A program made the translations under genes and the position numbers. From assembly GCF_028898945.1 (NCBI RefSeq), contig NZ_CP118607.1:2528001-2592000 (forward strand): a stretch of 64,000 nucleotides of DNA, written 5' to 3'. This DNA is from Pseudomonas sp. PSKL.D1 (GTDB lineage: Bacteria > Pseudomonadota > Gammaproteobacteria > Pseudomonadales > Pseudomonadaceae). The notes under the pieces are model-generated. The model ran no database searches. It had not been told where the DNA came from and worked only from the letters and a program-made list of their open reading frames with translations. Within the stretch, counting starts at the first letter, position 1; each line of letters starts with the position of its first letter. Below, piece after piece: positions 43,636 through 53,083 of the stretch.

Positions 43636-43734
43636 AGCAGTATCGGGTTGAGCGCGACACGGTCAGCACCTAGAAGAACGAGACCGGGTACGCCTCAGGG
43701 ACAGTCAGAAAGCATTATCGACGAGGCAGACAGC

Positions 43735-44352
43735 ATGTTTGGATGGCTACGGAGTGCCGTGGGGTATTACGTGAACGCAACCGGCCGTGGCAGCGGGCTG
43801 TGGCGCAAGTTCTGCAACCCGACGCCGCTGGAGTGGGGCACCTACCTGGCGCGATGGGGCAAGTTCCACTCCGTGGGCCACAGCGTCTACATCAATTGCG
43901 GCGTATGCGTCACCGACCCGACCCTGGTGCGCATTGGCAACTGCGTGGGCATGTCGGACTGCACGCTGATCGGCCATGACGCGGTGGTCATGCTGATCGA
44001 GCACCTGTACGACAAGCAGCTGGACTCTGTGGGCTATATCGATATCCGCGACAACTCCTTCATCGGCCACGGCGCCATCGTGATGCCGCGGGTGACCATT
44101 GGCCCCAACGCGGTGGTCGCCGCCGGTGCGGTTGTCACCAAAGATGTGCCACCGGGCATGGTGGTGGCCGGCAACCCCGCCAAAGTCATCTGCAGCCTTG
44201 AGGAGCTGGCCAGCCGGGTTGAAGCGCGTTGCAACGCCTACCCGTGGATGGAGATGGTCAAGCAGCGCCAGGGTGCGTTCGACCCCGACCTGGAGCCAAC
44301 CCTTGCCGCGTCGCGCAAGGAGTATTTCTTCGGGGAGGGCCGCAATGGCTAG
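43735..44352 (+). CDS. Hexapeptide-repeat acyltransferase (LbetaH)
   Basis: 205 residues. The isoleucine-patch hexapeptide repeats run from VYINCGVCVTDPTLVRIGNC through GYIDIRDNSFIGHGAIVMPR to VTIGPNAVVAAGAVVTKDVP, ending VVAGNPAKVI, the signature tail of sugar O-acetyltransferases. It acts on a nucleotide sugar or lipid-linked sugar in the cytoplasm. The ATG at 43735 is chosen (cgaggcagacagc upstream). Its last eight bases overlap the next glycosyltransferase gene. Confidence 0.88.
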   Translation: MFGWLRSAVGYYVNATGRGSGLWRKFCNPTPLEWGTYLARWGKFHSVGHSVYINCGVCVTDPTLVRIGNCVGMSDCTLIGHDAVVMLIEHLYDKQLDSVGYIDIRDNSFIGHGAIVMPRVTIGPNAVVAAGAVVTKDVPPGMVVAGNPAKVICSLEELASRVEARCNAYPWMEMVKQRQGAFDPDLEPTLAASRKEYFFGEGRNG

Positions 44353-45301
44353 CAAACCCGTCGATGTGATGGTGGTCAACTTCAACACGGCCTCGCTGCT
44401 GCAGCCGATGTTCGATGCCCTGCGCCAAGCCAACAGTGAGCGGCTGGCCAGCTACCTGGTGGTGGACAACGCCTCGGCGGACGATTCGGTGCAGCGCATG
44501 GCCGAGGTGTGCCCCGAAGCGCTGCTGCTGAGCAACAAGCAGAACATCGGTTTTGGCCGGGCCAACAATCAGCTGTTGGCGCACCTGCAAGGCAAGTACG
44601 CGCTGCTGCTCAATACCGATGCCTTTGTTGCCCGCGACAGCCTGGAGAAAACCCTCGCCTACATGGACGAGCACCCCGAATGCGGCGTGCTGGGCGTGCG
44701 CCTGGAAGGCCGTGACGGGGAATTGCAGCCCAGCTGCCGTTACTTCCCCACGCCTTTGAATATTTTCGTGGCCCGCACCGGCCTGTCGCGCTTGTTCCCC
44801 GGCTTGAAGATGGTCGACGAAATGAATTGGGACCACGGCTCGGTGCGCGAATGCGACTGGCTGCCGGGGTGCTTTTACCTGGTGCGCCGCGAAGTGCTCG
44901 ACAAAGTCGGCCTGTTCGACCCGCGCTACTTCCTTTATTACGAAGAAGTGGACCACTGCAAGCGGGTAAAAGAGGCCGGCTGGAAGGTGGTGTTCTACCC
45001 GCATACCACGGTGGTGCACATCGGCGGCGAAAGCTCCAGGTCCGTGGCCGAGCTGGAGGCGGCCAGCCGGCAGATCTCCGCGTACCAGATCGAAAGCGAG
45101 CTGCTTTATTTTCGCAAGCACCATGGCGTGTCGGGGCTGGCGCTGCACATGGCGCTGGTGTGCCTGGGCGACCTGGTGCTGGCGCTCAAAGCCTTGCTCA
45201 AAGGGCGCGGCTGGGGCGCGATCAAGGCCTGCTGGCGGCATACCCAGGCCACTTGGGCGTTACTGCGCAAAACCCGCTATGCCACACAACCAACCCGGTA
45301 G
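44345..45301 (+). CDS. Glycosyltransferase family 2 (rhamnosyltransferase-like)
   Basis: 318 residues. DVMVVNFNTASLLQPMFDAL begins the nucleotide-binding fold. NKQNIGFGRANNQLLAHL and LLLNTDAFVARDSL carry the sugar-nucleotide contacts, and LPGCFYLVRREVLDKVGLFD with YYEEVDHCKRVKEAGW are typical of dTDP-rhamnosyl and related GT2 enzymes. A cytoplasmic, membrane-associated transferase that adds one sugar of the repeat unit. The ATG at 44345 is inside the end of the acetyltransferase gene, so translation is coupled. Confidence 0.9.
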   Translation: MASKPVDVMVVNFNTASLLQPMFDALRQANSERLASYLVVDNASADDSVQRMAEVCPEALLLSNKQNIGFGRANNQLLAHLQGKYALLLNTDAFVARDSLEKTLAYMDEHPECGVLGVRLEGRDGELQPSCRYFPTPLNIFVARTGLSRLFPGLKMVDEMNWDHGSVRECDWLPGCFYLVRREVLDKVGLFDPRYFLYYEEVDHCKRVKEAGWKVVFYPHTTVVHIGGESSRSVAELEAASRQISAYQIESELLYFRKHHGVSGLALHMALVCLGDLVLALKALLKGRGWGAIKACWRHTQATWALLRKTRYATQPTR

Positions 45302-45309
45302 GTGATGCC

Positions 45310-45834
45310 ATGTTCGACAACATTCGCGCAGATTTGCGTGCCTACGGCGGCGATTGGGGCGCCCAGGGCTTCTGGGTAATGCTGGTGTACCGTTTTGGCC
45401 GCTGGCGCTATGGCGTGCGCCCGGCACTGCTACGCAAGGTGTTTTCGTTCATCTACAAGGTGCTGTTCAAGTTCGTGCAGATCATTACCGGGGTCGAGTT
45501 GCCCTGCGAAGTGGAGGTGGGCCGCAACTTCGTCATCGACCATTTTGGCGGCATTGTCATCAGTGGTTACGCCAAGTTCGGCGATGATTGTCGCATCCGC
45601 AACGGCGTGGTGGTGGGGCTGAAGAATGTCAGCGAGCCGACCGCGCCGGTCATCGGCAACAACGTCGATATCGGCGCCGGGGCCAAGGTGCTGGGCAATA
45701 TTCGCATCGGCAACAACGTGGTCATTGGCTCCAACGCGGTGGTGCTGATTGACGTGCCGGACAACGCGCTGGCCGTTGGCGTGCCGGCCACGGTGAAAGT
45801 GCGCCAACAGAGTGAAACGACAGCGTACACATAA
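45310..45834 (+). CDS. Serine-acetyltransferase-like hexapeptide acetyltransferase
   Basis: 174 residues. An N-terminal helical part (MLVYRFGRWRYGVRPALLRK) precedes hexapeptide repeats (FVIDHFGGIVISGYAKFGDD, IGNNVDIGAGAKVLGNIRIG, NNVVIGSNAVVLIDVP, ending AVGVPATVKV). It belongs to the SAT/WcaB-type group. The surrounding glycosyltransferases make sugar O-acetylation more likely than cysteine synthesis. Second acetyltransferase of the locus. The ATG at 45310 follows aggtgatgcc. Confidence 0.86.
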   Translation: MFDNIRADLRAYGGDWGAQGFWVMLVYRFGRWRYGVRPALLRKVFSFIYKVLFKFVQIITGVELPCEVEVGRNFVIDHFGGIVISGYAKFGDDCRIRNGVVVGLKNVSEPTAPVIGNNVDIGAGAKVLGNIRIGNNVVIGSNAVVLIDVPDNALAVGVPATVKVRQQSETTAYT

Positions 45835-45886
45835 GCCCGTCATGATCAAGGGCAGCAGGCACAACGCGTTCGGGGCGGGGAAGCGC

Positions 45887-46864
45887 ATGGTGACAGGCAT
45901 TGGAGTGGTGGTGATCGGGCGTAACGAAGGCCTGCGCCTGGAGCGCTGCCTGGCCTCGTTGGCCGGCTGCGCGGACCAGGTGGTGTATGTGGATTCCGGG
46001 TCCAGCGACGGTTCCGTCGAGCGGGCATTGGGCCATGGCGTGGACGTGCTGGCGTTGGACATGTCGATCCCGTTCACGGCGGCACGTGCGCGCAACGAGG
46101 GGTTCAGCCGTTTGTGCGCACTGGTGCCGAGCCTGCGGTATGTGCAATTCGTGGACGGCGACTGCGAAGTGATGGCCGGCTGGCTGGCCAAGGCCCAGGC
46201 CTTTCTCGATGAGCACCCTGCTGTGGCGGTGGTGTGTGGCCGGCGCCGGGAACGCTTCCCGGAGCGCTCGGTGTACAACCAGCTGTGCGACCTGGAATGG
46301 GACACCCCGGTCGGTGAAGCCAAGGCCTGCGGCGGTGATGCGCTGATGCGGGTGGAAGCCTTCACCGCGGTGTCTGGCTACCGCCCGGGGCTGATTGCGG
46401 GCGAGGAGCCCGAACTGTGCGTACGCCTGCGCGCCCGTGGCTGGAAGATCTGGCGGCTGGATGCCGAAATGACCCTGCACGATGCCGACATGACGCGCTT
46501 TGGCCAATGGTGGCGGCGCAGCGTACGCGGTGGTTATGCGTTTGCCGAGGGCGCCTACCTGCATGGCCACCCGCCAGAGCGGCACTGGCGCCGCGAGTCG
46601 CGCCGTGCCTGGATGTGGGGGCTGCATGTGCCCCTGGCCACACTGGTGGCCTGCCTGCTGGTTGGCCATTGGGGGCTGTTGGTGTTGCTGGTGTACCCGT
46701 TGCAGATCTTGCGCCTGGCCCGGCGGGGCAGCCGGTCGCAGCGGGAAAACCGGTTGTTGGGTGTGTTTCTGGTGTTGTCCAAGTTCCCCGAGATGATCGG
46801 GCAGGTGAAGTTCCTGCTGGACCGGCTGACGGCCAGCAAGGCGACCTTGATCGAGTACAAATGA
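45887..46864 (+). CDS. Glycosyltransferase family 2 with C-terminal membrane segment
   Basis: 325 residues. GVVVIGRNEGLRLERCLASL and YVDSGSSDGSVERAL form the GT-A fold core; FVDGDCEVMAGWL contains the metal-binding DxD-like GDC. CGGDALMRVEAFTAVSGYRP and GEEPELCVRLRARGWKI follow. A C-terminal hydrophobic stretch (LATLVACLLVGHWGLLVLLV) should anchor it in the inner membrane. The ATG at 45887 is chosen (ggggaagcgc upstream). ATG at 45842 and GTG at 45812 are in frame but lack good sites. Confidence 0.88.
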   Translation: MVTGIGVVVIGRNEGLRLERCLASLAGCADQVVYVDSGSSDGSVERALGHGVDVLALDMSIPFTAARARNEGFSRLCALVPSLRYVQFVDGDCEVMAGWLAKAQAFLDEHPAVAVVCGRRRERFPERSVYNQLCDLEWDTPVGEAKACGGDALMRVEAFTAVSGYRPGLIAGEEPELCVRLRARGWKIWRLDAEMTLHDADMTRFGQWWRRSVRGGYAFAEGAYLHGHPPERHWRRESRRAWMWGLHVPLATLVACLLVGHWGLLVLLVYPLQILRLARRGSRSQRENRLLGVFLVLSKFPEMIGQVKFLLDRLTASKATLIEYK

Positions 46865-46865
46865 C

Positions 46866-49826
46866 ATGGCCATCAAGCGAGGACCACTCACCAACAGCCT
46901 GTTCACGGTGCACCCGGGTTACTCGCCGCGGGCGCTGAAAAACAAGCTGAAACTGACCCTGCTGATGATCCGGCAGTGGCCACAGTTGCAAGCCTTCAAT
47001 CAACGCATGGCGGCCGCCTTGGGCGAGGAGGGGTATACCGCACTGGGCGACGACACCCTCGGCATCGTCCAGTGGCCCTACATCAGCAAGGGCTGGGAAG
47101 CGCCCGAACGGCTGGAGGCGGTGGCGTCGCACTATGAAGTGGTGGGCAGCCAGTTCCCGAGCCTGTTGCTGTTGGGGCGTGAAGGCAGCCGCACCCTGTG
47201 TGACCTGTCGGCGTTTTCTCAAGGCTGTACCCTGGTGCTGGACCGGCCCATCTGGTTCAAGCGTGAAGGCGAACTGGTGCTCAACCTGTTCCAGGGCGAG
47301 CTGCGGGTGGCGTCGCTGGCGTTCAGCCTGCGCCGCGAGCAGGGTGAACTGTGCCTGTTCATCGGCGCCGTGCAGGGCATTCATAAAGGTGTCGACAGTG
47401 AAACATCGCTGAACATCTACCGCGATCTGACCAAGGATTTTGAAGGACTGCGCCCAAGGAGCCTGCTGATCGAAGCCATCAAGTGCATGGCGCGCCTTGT
47501 CGGTGTAACACGTATCCATGCGGTCAGTGACCAGTACCGCCACCACCGCCATCGCTATTTTGGCGCAGACACGGGCCGTGAGCTGGCTGCCAATTACGAC
47601 GTTATCTGGCTGGAAAGTGGCGCCGAACCCTCTGAGCGGGACGATTTTTTCACCATTCCCCTGGCCGCCGCCAAACGCTCGCTTGAAGAAGTAGCCCCCA
47701 AGAAACGCGCGATGTACCGCCGTCGGCATGCTCTGCTCGATGACCTGTTCGCGCAGCTTGCGGCCGCGCTGCCCGACTGCGCGGCGCAGGCGAAACTGGC
47801 GCTGCATCGCTATCGTCTGGGCAGCGCACTGGCCGCGCAACAGCACCAGGCGCCCGAGCCACGGCCATCGCTGCCCGCCAGGCTGGCTGCGATCGTGCGT
47901 CAGATGCTGACCGAGCCGCGTGCCGACCAGCGCTTCATTGCCTACCTGCGCAAGGCCGGAGTGGCTGCTACCTGCAGGAAGCTGCTGCGTGAACTGATCA
48001 AGCACGGCCCACGGCTGCTGTGGAAACCGGCCGAAAGCAACCGCAAGAGCCTGCCGTTGAACGACCCCGGCGTGCCGGCCAGTGAGTTGTTCCCACGGGA
48101 AATGCTGCTGGTCACAGAGCTGCCCGCCGTCGGAAGGCCTGCGTGGTTGCATACCGCATTGCAGGCGCTTGGCTATCACTGTCGGGTAGTTGACTGGCGC
48201 GACAGCGCCGCCTGCCTGAATGCCCTGCAGACTTCAGCGGCACTGATCGTTCACCGCCTGCCGGCCGTTGAGCCGATCATGCAACTGCTTACGCAAGCCA
48301 GACGCCTTAAAGTGGCCACCTATTGGGATGTGGACGAAGCGATCTTCGACCCTCATCTGTACCGTCAACAGCATGACCTCAGTGGCATGGGCGAGGAGCG
48401 CATCAACCAGATCATGGGCGCTGTGCTGCTGTTTCAACAGGCAATGCTGGCCTGTGATCGCGCCATGGCGGCCACCCCGGCGCTGGCCAAAGTGATGCTC
48501 GACCTGGGCGTTGGCCATGTGAGCGTGGTGGAGGGCTCCGAGCAATTGGGGCAACTCTTCCCGCTGCTGTTGCCGGAGCGGCGCAGGCGCGTGCTGTCGG
48601 CCAACGTGTTCTTCGCCCCGCGCAGTTTTGGCGGTGCCACGGTGGTGGCCGAACAGATGGCACGGCTGATGGTGGCCACGTCGCCGTTCCAGCAGTTTAT
48701 CTTCACCTCGCTGCCGGAGGCGGACGCCGCGCCCTACAGCCTGTATCGCTACGAGGCGCACGGCGCTGCGGTGATCGGGATGGGCCTGCCGGACACGCGC
48801 ACGGGCCTCGAGGATTTCGAGAACCCCGCGACCACACCGGTGTTCGACGCCGTGCTCAAGCGCATCGCGCCGGACCTTGTGCACATGCACTCCATCCAGG
48901 GCTTTGGGGCGCAATTGGCCGACAGTTGCCGACGTGCCGGCATCCCGTTCGTGGTTACCGTGCACGATTGCTGGTGGATCTGTGGCCGCCAGTTCATGAT
49001 CAACAACCATGGCCGCTACTGCGGGCAGAGCACCATTGACGAAGATGTGTGCGCAAAGTGTGTGGATGACGCCACGCTCAACCGCTACCGCCAGGCCTTC
49101 CTCGCCAACACGCTGAAGCAGGCCAACCTGGTGCTGGCCCCCAGCAGCTTTGCCCGTAACTTGTATATCGCCAATGGCTTCGATGCGGCCAAGGTGCGGG
49201 TTAACCGCAACGGTATCTTGCCGCCTGCCGCCGACTTCGAGCGCTTGCCCGGCAAAACCGTGCGTTTCGGTTTTGTAGGGGGCAACACCACCATCAAGGG
49301 CATTGACGTCATCAATGCTGCATTTGCCTCACTTACACGCACGGATTACGAACTCAAGCTGGTCGACAACCTCTTGCACCTGGGGTTTCGCTCGTTCAAC
49401 CGCAACAGCATGAAAATCCCCGGCACCGTGAGCATCTTCCCGGGTTACACCCAGGCCAACATGGACGACTTCTTCGCCGGCATCGACGTGCTGCTGTTCC
49501 CGACCCTGGTCAAGGAAACCTTCGGCCTGGCCGTGCGTGAAGCCTTGGTGCGCGATGTATGGGTGATCAGCACCCATGCCGGTGGCACGGTCGAAGACAT
49601 CATCGACGGCGTGAACGGTACGCTGATCCCGTTGAGCTCGGACGAAAAGTACTTGCGCCAGGCCATCGTCGACATCCTCGACAACCCCGAGCGCTACCGC
49701 CAGCACCGCAACCGTTTCAAGCAGAACATCACCTTGTGCAGCGACCAGGCCCTGGAGCTTCAGGCCCTGTATGACGATGTGCTCAAGGCGAGCCTGCCGG
49801 CAGAGGGCGTATGCCCCCAGCGCTGA
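46866..49826 (+). CDS. Fusion: VirK/YbjX (DUF535) domain plus GT4 glycosyltransferase
   Basis: 986 residues. Residues about 10-300 match DUF535 (VirK/YbjX): FTVHPGYSPRALKNKLKLTL, LGIVQWPYISKGWEAPERL, LCLFIGAVQGIHKG, IHAVSDQYRHHRHRYF and YDVIWLESGAEP. Residues from about 411 form two Rossmann-like glycosyltransferase halves (REMLLVTELPAVGRPAWLHT, YWDVDEAIFDP, then VLSANVFFAPRSFGGATVVA, HMHSIQGFGAQLADSC and VTVHDCWWICGRQFM). The GT4 motif E-x7-E is in KETFGLAVREALVRD (residue about 884). VirK/YbjX proteins are usually separate and linked to envelope or lipid A stress. Here one is joined to an exopolysaccharide glycosyltransferase. The ATG is two bases after the previous stop. Confidence 0.85.
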   Translation: MAIKRGPLTNSLFTVHPGYSPRALKNKLKLTLLMIRQWPQLQAFNQRMAAALGEEGYTALGDDTLGIVQWPYISKGWEAPERLEAVASHYEVVGSQFPSLLLLGREGSRTLCDLSAFSQGCTLVLDRPIWFKREGELVLNLFQGELRVASLAFSLRREQGELCLFIGAVQGIHKGVDSETSLNIYRDLTKDFEGLRPRSLLIEAIKCMARLVGVTRIHAVSDQYRHHRHRYFGADTGRELAANYDVIWLESGAEPSERDDFFTIPLAAAKRSLEEVAPKKRAMYRRRHALLDDLFAQLAAALPDCAAQAKLALHRYRLGSALAAQQHQAPEPRPSLPARLAAIVRQMLTEPRADQRFIAYLRKAGVAATCRKLLRELIKHGPRLLWKPAESNRKSLPLNDPGVPASELFPREMLLVTELPAVGRPAWLHTALQALGYHCRVVDWRDSAACLNALQTSAALIVHRLPAVEPIMQLLTQARRLKVATYWDVDEAIFDPHLYRQQHDLSGMGEERINQIMGAVLLFQQAMLACDRAMAATPALAKVMLDLGVGHVSVVEGSEQLGQLFPLLLPERRRRVLSANVFFAPRSFGGATVVAEQMARLMVATSPFQQFIFTSLPEADAAPYSLYRYEAHGAAVIGMGLPDTRTGLEDFENPATTPVFDAVLKRIAPDLVHMHSIQGFGAQLADSCRRAGIPFVVTVHDCWWICGRQFMINNHGRYCGQSTIDEDVCAKCVDDATLNRYRQAFLANTLKQANLVLAPSSFARNLYIANGFDAAKVRVNRNGILPPAADFERLPGKTVRFGFVGGNTTIKGIDVINAAFASLTRTDYELKLVDNLLHLGFRSFNRNSMKIPGTVSIFPGYTQANMDDFFAGIDVLLFPTLVKETFGLAVREALVRDVWVISTHAGGTVEDIIDGVNGTLIPLSSDEKYLRQAIVDILDNPERYRQHRNRFKQNITLCSDQALELQALYDDVLKASLPAEGVCPQR

Positions 49827-49847
49827 CTGAACTTCCCAGGGAGCCCT

Positions 49848-51050
49848 ATGCGTATTGCTTATTTCATCAACCAGTACCCGAAGGTCAGCCACAGCTTCAT
49901 CCGCCGGGAAATCCTGGCGCTGGAGCGCCAGGGTGTAGAGATTCAGCGCATTGCCCTGCGCGGCTGGGACGGGGAGTTGCAGGACGCCGAGGACATCGCC
50001 GAGCGCGAAAAGACCCTGTATGTGCTGCAGGCTGGGGTCAAGGGCTTGTTGAAGCCGCTGTGGCAGGTGCTGCGGGTTCAGCCCCGGCGCTTTGGCTCGG
50101 CCCTGTGGCTCACCGTGCGCATGGGCCTGCGTGCCGATCGCCCGCTGCCGTATCACCTGGTGTACCTGGCCGAAGCGTGCCGTGTGGTGCAGTGGCTGCA
50201 CGCCTTTGGCGCCGAGCACGTGCATGCGCACTTCGGCACCAACTCCACCGAGGTTGTGATGCTGGCCAACGCCCTGGGCGGGCCGGCGTTCAGTTTTACC
50301 GTGCATGGGCCTGAAGAGTTCGACAAACCGCAGTTTCTGCACGTAGGCGAAAAGGTGCGTCGAGCGGCGTTTGTTGCATCCGTGAGCTCATATGGGCGCA
50401 GCCAGTTGTACCGCTGGGTGGCCCACGAGTACTGGCCGAAGGTCAAGGTGGTGCATTGCGGGCTGGAGCCGAGTTTTCATGAAGTGCCCGCCGTCGCGGC
50501 GCCTGAAGCCCCGCGGCTGGTGTGCGTAGGGCGCCTGTGCGAGCAGAAGGGCCAATTGCTGTTGCTGGAAGCAGCTCGTCGGCTGTTGGCACAAGGTGTG
50601 GCCTTTGAGCTGGTGCTGGCCGGTGATGGCGAAATGCGCCCGCAGATCGATGCGCTGATCGCCCGTCATGGCCTACAGGCGAATGTGCGCATTACCGGCT
50701 GGATCAGCAGTGCGCAGGTGCGAGAAGAAATCCTCGCTGCACGTGCCTTGGTGTTGCCGAGTTTTGCCGAAGGCTTGCCAGTGGTGATCATGGAAGCCAT
50801 GGCCTTGCGCCGGCCCGTGCTCACCACGTACGTGGCAGGCATCCCTGAACTGGTGCGCCCCGGCGAGAATGGCTGGCTGTTCCCGGCGGGTGCCGTGGAT
50901 GAATTGGCCGTGGCCATGGCCGATTGCCTGGCGCAGCCGGTGGACGTTTTGCAGCGCATGGGCGAGGCGGCGCGCCAGCGCGTGCTGCAACGCCACGACA
51001 TCGACACCGAGGCGGCCAAGCTGGCTGGCTATTTCAAGGCATTGGCATGA
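49848..51050 (+). CDS. Glycosyltransferase family 4 (colanic-acid-type)
   Basis: 400 residues. RIAYFINQYPKVSHSFIRRE is the classic N terminus of WcaL/AmsK-like colanic acid transferases. VHAHFGTNSTEVVMLANAL and FTVHGPEEFD are in the N-terminal half. The C-terminal half has LVCVGRLCEQKGQLLLLEAA, LAGDGEMRPQIDALI and PSFAEGLPVVIMEAMALRRP, with the E-x7-E motif. It transfers one sugar with retention from a nucleotide sugar. A cagggagccct site precedes the ATG. It overlaps the next gene by four bases. Confidence 0.93.
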   Translation: MRIAYFINQYPKVSHSFIRREILALERQGVEIQRIALRGWDGELQDAEDIAEREKTLYVLQAGVKGLLKPLWQVLRVQPRRFGSALWLTVRMGLRADRPLPYHLVYLAEACRVVQWLHAFGAEHVHAHFGTNSTEVVMLANALGGPAFSFTVHGPEEFDKPQFLHVGEKVRRAAFVASVSSYGRSQLYRWVAHEYWPKVKVVHCGLEPSFHEVPAVAAPEAPRLVCVGRLCEQKGQLLLLEAARRLLAQGVAFELVLAGDGEMRPQIDALIARHGLQANVRITGWISSAQVREEILAARALVLPSFAEGLPVVIMEAMALRRPVLTTYVAGIPELVRPGENGWLFPAGAVDELAVAMADCLAQPVDVLQRMGEAARQRVLQRHDIDTEAAKLAGYFKALA

Positions 51051-52237
51051 TGACGGTGATCACCTGGCTGTTGGGCGCGTTGGCACTGTTGGTGTTGCTG
51101 CCGGTGACGGTGTTGTTCGCACAGGTTGTGCTGGCCTGCCTGCCGGCACGGGCTGCTGCACCTGCGGGTGGCGTGCGGCCTCGGGTGGCAGTGCTGGTGC
51201 CCGCGCACGATGAAGCCTCGGGGATTGCTGCGACGGTGCAGGGGATTTTGCCGCAGTTGGTCGAGGGTGATCGCTTACTGGTGGTGGCCGACAACTGCTC
51301 GGACCAGACCGCGGCCCTGGCCCGCGCCGCTGGGGCCGAAGTGGTGGAACGCCAGCATGCACAGTTGCGTGGCAAGGGCTACGCACTGGACTGTGGCGTA
51401 CGCCACCTCGTGGCAGCACCGCCTGATGTGGTGGTGGTCATTGATGCCGACTGCCAGGTCAGCCCCGGCTCCGTTGACCACTTGGCCCGGCGCTGCGTTG
51501 AAATGGGCGGGCCCGTGCAGGGCCTGGACCTGATGTGCGCGCCGCCGGGCGCCGGGTTGAAAGTGCAGATTGCCGAGTTCGCCTGGCGCGTGAAAAACCT
51601 GGTGCGCCCGCTGGGCTGGGCCCGGGCCTGCCTGCCGTGCCAGCTGATGGGCACGGGCATGGCCATCGGTTGGCACGACATCGCGGCGGCCAACCTGGCC
51701 ACCGGGCACCTGGTTGAAGACTTGAAGCTGGGGCTGGACTTTTGTCGCTATGGCAAACCGCCCGTTTTCTGCCCCCAGGCCTGTGTCACCAGTTTGTTCC
51801 CGACCAGCCAGGAAGGCCTTGCCGGGCAACGCACGCGTTGGGAGCATGGTCATCTTGGCGTACTGCTGACCGAAGGGCCGAAATTGCTGGTGGCTGCGCT
51901 GGCGCGGCGCAACGTGCCGCTGCTGGCCATGAGCGTGGACTTGATGGTGCCACCGCTGGCATTACTCAGCCTGCTGCTGATGGCGGTGTTCACGGTTGCC
52001 TGGCTGGCATTCGGTGTGCTGGGCATTGTGTTCCCTGCGGTGGTTGCCACCCTGGCGCTGGCCATGCTGGGCAGCGCCGTATTCTTGGCGTGGGCGCGGT
52101 TCTCCCGCGACGTGATCCCGTTTTCCGTATTGGCGTACGCGCCGCTGTACGCACTGAAAAAGGTGCCGCTGTACCTGGGCTTCCTGGTCAGGCGCCAGGT
52201 CGAATGGGTACGCTCGAAACGGGATGACAATCAATGA
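51047..52237 (+). CDS. Membrane glycosyltransferase family 2 (cellulose-synthase-like topology)
   Basis: 396 residues. An N-terminal helix (ALALLVLLPVTVLFAQVVLA) is followed by a GT-A domain: VAVLVPAHDEASGIAATVQG, VVADNCSDQTAALA, VVVIDADCQV and QRTRWEHGHLG, which is the Q-x-x-R-W motif. C-terminal helices are ALLSLLLMAVFTVAWLAFGV and VVATLALAMLGSAVFLAW. The topology resembles processive synthases, but single-sugar transfer is also possible. The start overlaps the previous stop (ATGA), with a second ATG at 51050. The end overlaps the next gene (ATGA). Confidence 0.88.
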   Translation: MMTVITWLLGALALLVLLPVTVLFAQVVLACLPARAAAPAGGVRPRVAVLVPAHDEASGIAATVQGILPQLVEGDRLLVVADNCSDQTAALARAAGAEVVERQHAQLRGKGYALDCGVRHLVAAPPDVVVVIDADCQVSPGSVDHLARRCVEMGGPVQGLDLMCAPPGAGLKVQIAEFAWRVKNLVRPLGWARACLPCQLMGTGMAIGWHDIAAANLATGHLVEDLKLGLDFCRYGKPPVFCPQACVTSLFPTSQEGLAGQRTRWEHGHLGVLLTEGPKLLVAALARRNVPLLAMSVDLMVPPLALLSLLLMAVFTVAWLAFGVLGIVFPAVVATLALAMLGSAVFLAWARFSRDVIPFSVLAYAPLYALKKVPLYLGFLVRRQVEWVRSKRDDNQ

Positions 52238-52971
52238 GCTGGCAACGTAACTGGCAGGCAGTGATCGAGCGTATGCAACTGGTCGCCGACTCGGCCGACG
52301 AGCAGCGCGTGCTGGCGCGCCTGAGTGCGCCGGGGCGGGCGACCGTGCTGGGCTTCGTCAATGCCCATGCCCTGAACATGGCCGCCCTCGATGGCGGGTT
52401 CTGCAAGGCGTTGAGCGCTGCCGATGTGTTGCTGCGCGATGGTTCGGGCATGGCCATCCTGTTTCGTCGCCTCGGCCAGGCGCCAGGGCTCAACACCAAC
52501 GGCACTGATTTCATCCCCAAGCTGCTGGCCAGTTACGCCGGCAGGCGCGTGGCGTTCTGGGGCACCGAGGCGCCCTGGTTGCCGGAAGCCGCCAGGCAAT
52601 GCGAGGCCCGGTATGGTGTGCAGGCGGTCTCGGTCCACCATGGTTTCGATGAGCCGGCGGTTTACGAAGACTTGGCGCGCAACCTGCAGCCTGAACTGAT
52701 CGTGTTGGGCATGGGCATGCCGAAGCAAGAGGCGCTGGCAGCCCGGCTCGCCAGCTGCGGCGTGCCCTGCGTGATCGTGTGTGGTGGCGCGATCCTGGAC
52801 TTTATGGGCGGCAAAGTGACGCGTGCACCGCGCTGGCTGCGGCACCTGGGCGGGGAGTGGTTGTATCGTCTGGCGAAGGAGCCGCGCCGCCTGTTCATGC
52901 GTTACGTGGTCGGCAACCCGCTGTTTTTGCTGCGCACTTACCAGTTCTCGGGGCGAAGGCAAAAGCCCTGA
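52234..52971 (+). CDS. WecG/TagA/CpsF-family (GT26) glycosyltransferase
   Basis: 245 residues. GRATVLGFVNAHALNMAALD, DVLLRDGSGMAILFRRLG, NTNGTDFIPKLLAS, VAFWGTEAPWLPEAARQCEA and LIVLGMGMPKQEALAARLAS are the signature GT26 segments, and the Asp in DGSGM is catalytic in relatives. Related enzymes add ManNAc, ManNAcA, GlcA or Glc to a lipid-linked acceptor. UDP-ManNAc could come from wecB at 14807 in this window, but that link is speculative. ATGA overlap with the upstream gene. Confidence 0.93.
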   Translation: MSWQRNWQAVIERMQLVADSADEQRVLARLSAPGRATVLGFVNAHALNMAALDGGFCKALSAADVLLRDGSGMAILFRRLGQAPGLNTNGTDFIPKLLASYAGRRVAFWGTEAPWLPEAARQCEARYGVQAVSVHHGFDEPAVYEDLARNLQPELIVLGMGMPKQEALAARLASCGVPCVIVCGGAILDFMGGKVTRAPRWLRHLGGEWLYRLAKEPRRLFMRYVVGNPLFLLRTYQFSGRRQKP

Positions 52972-53083
52972 GTGCGCCCGCAGGGATGGCCGGGTACTGC
53001 TACATTGATGGCAACTGACGAATATTGGCCCGGCGGTTTTTTGGCAACCACCGCTGCAGCGCACATTGCGATGAGGTCTGAGC

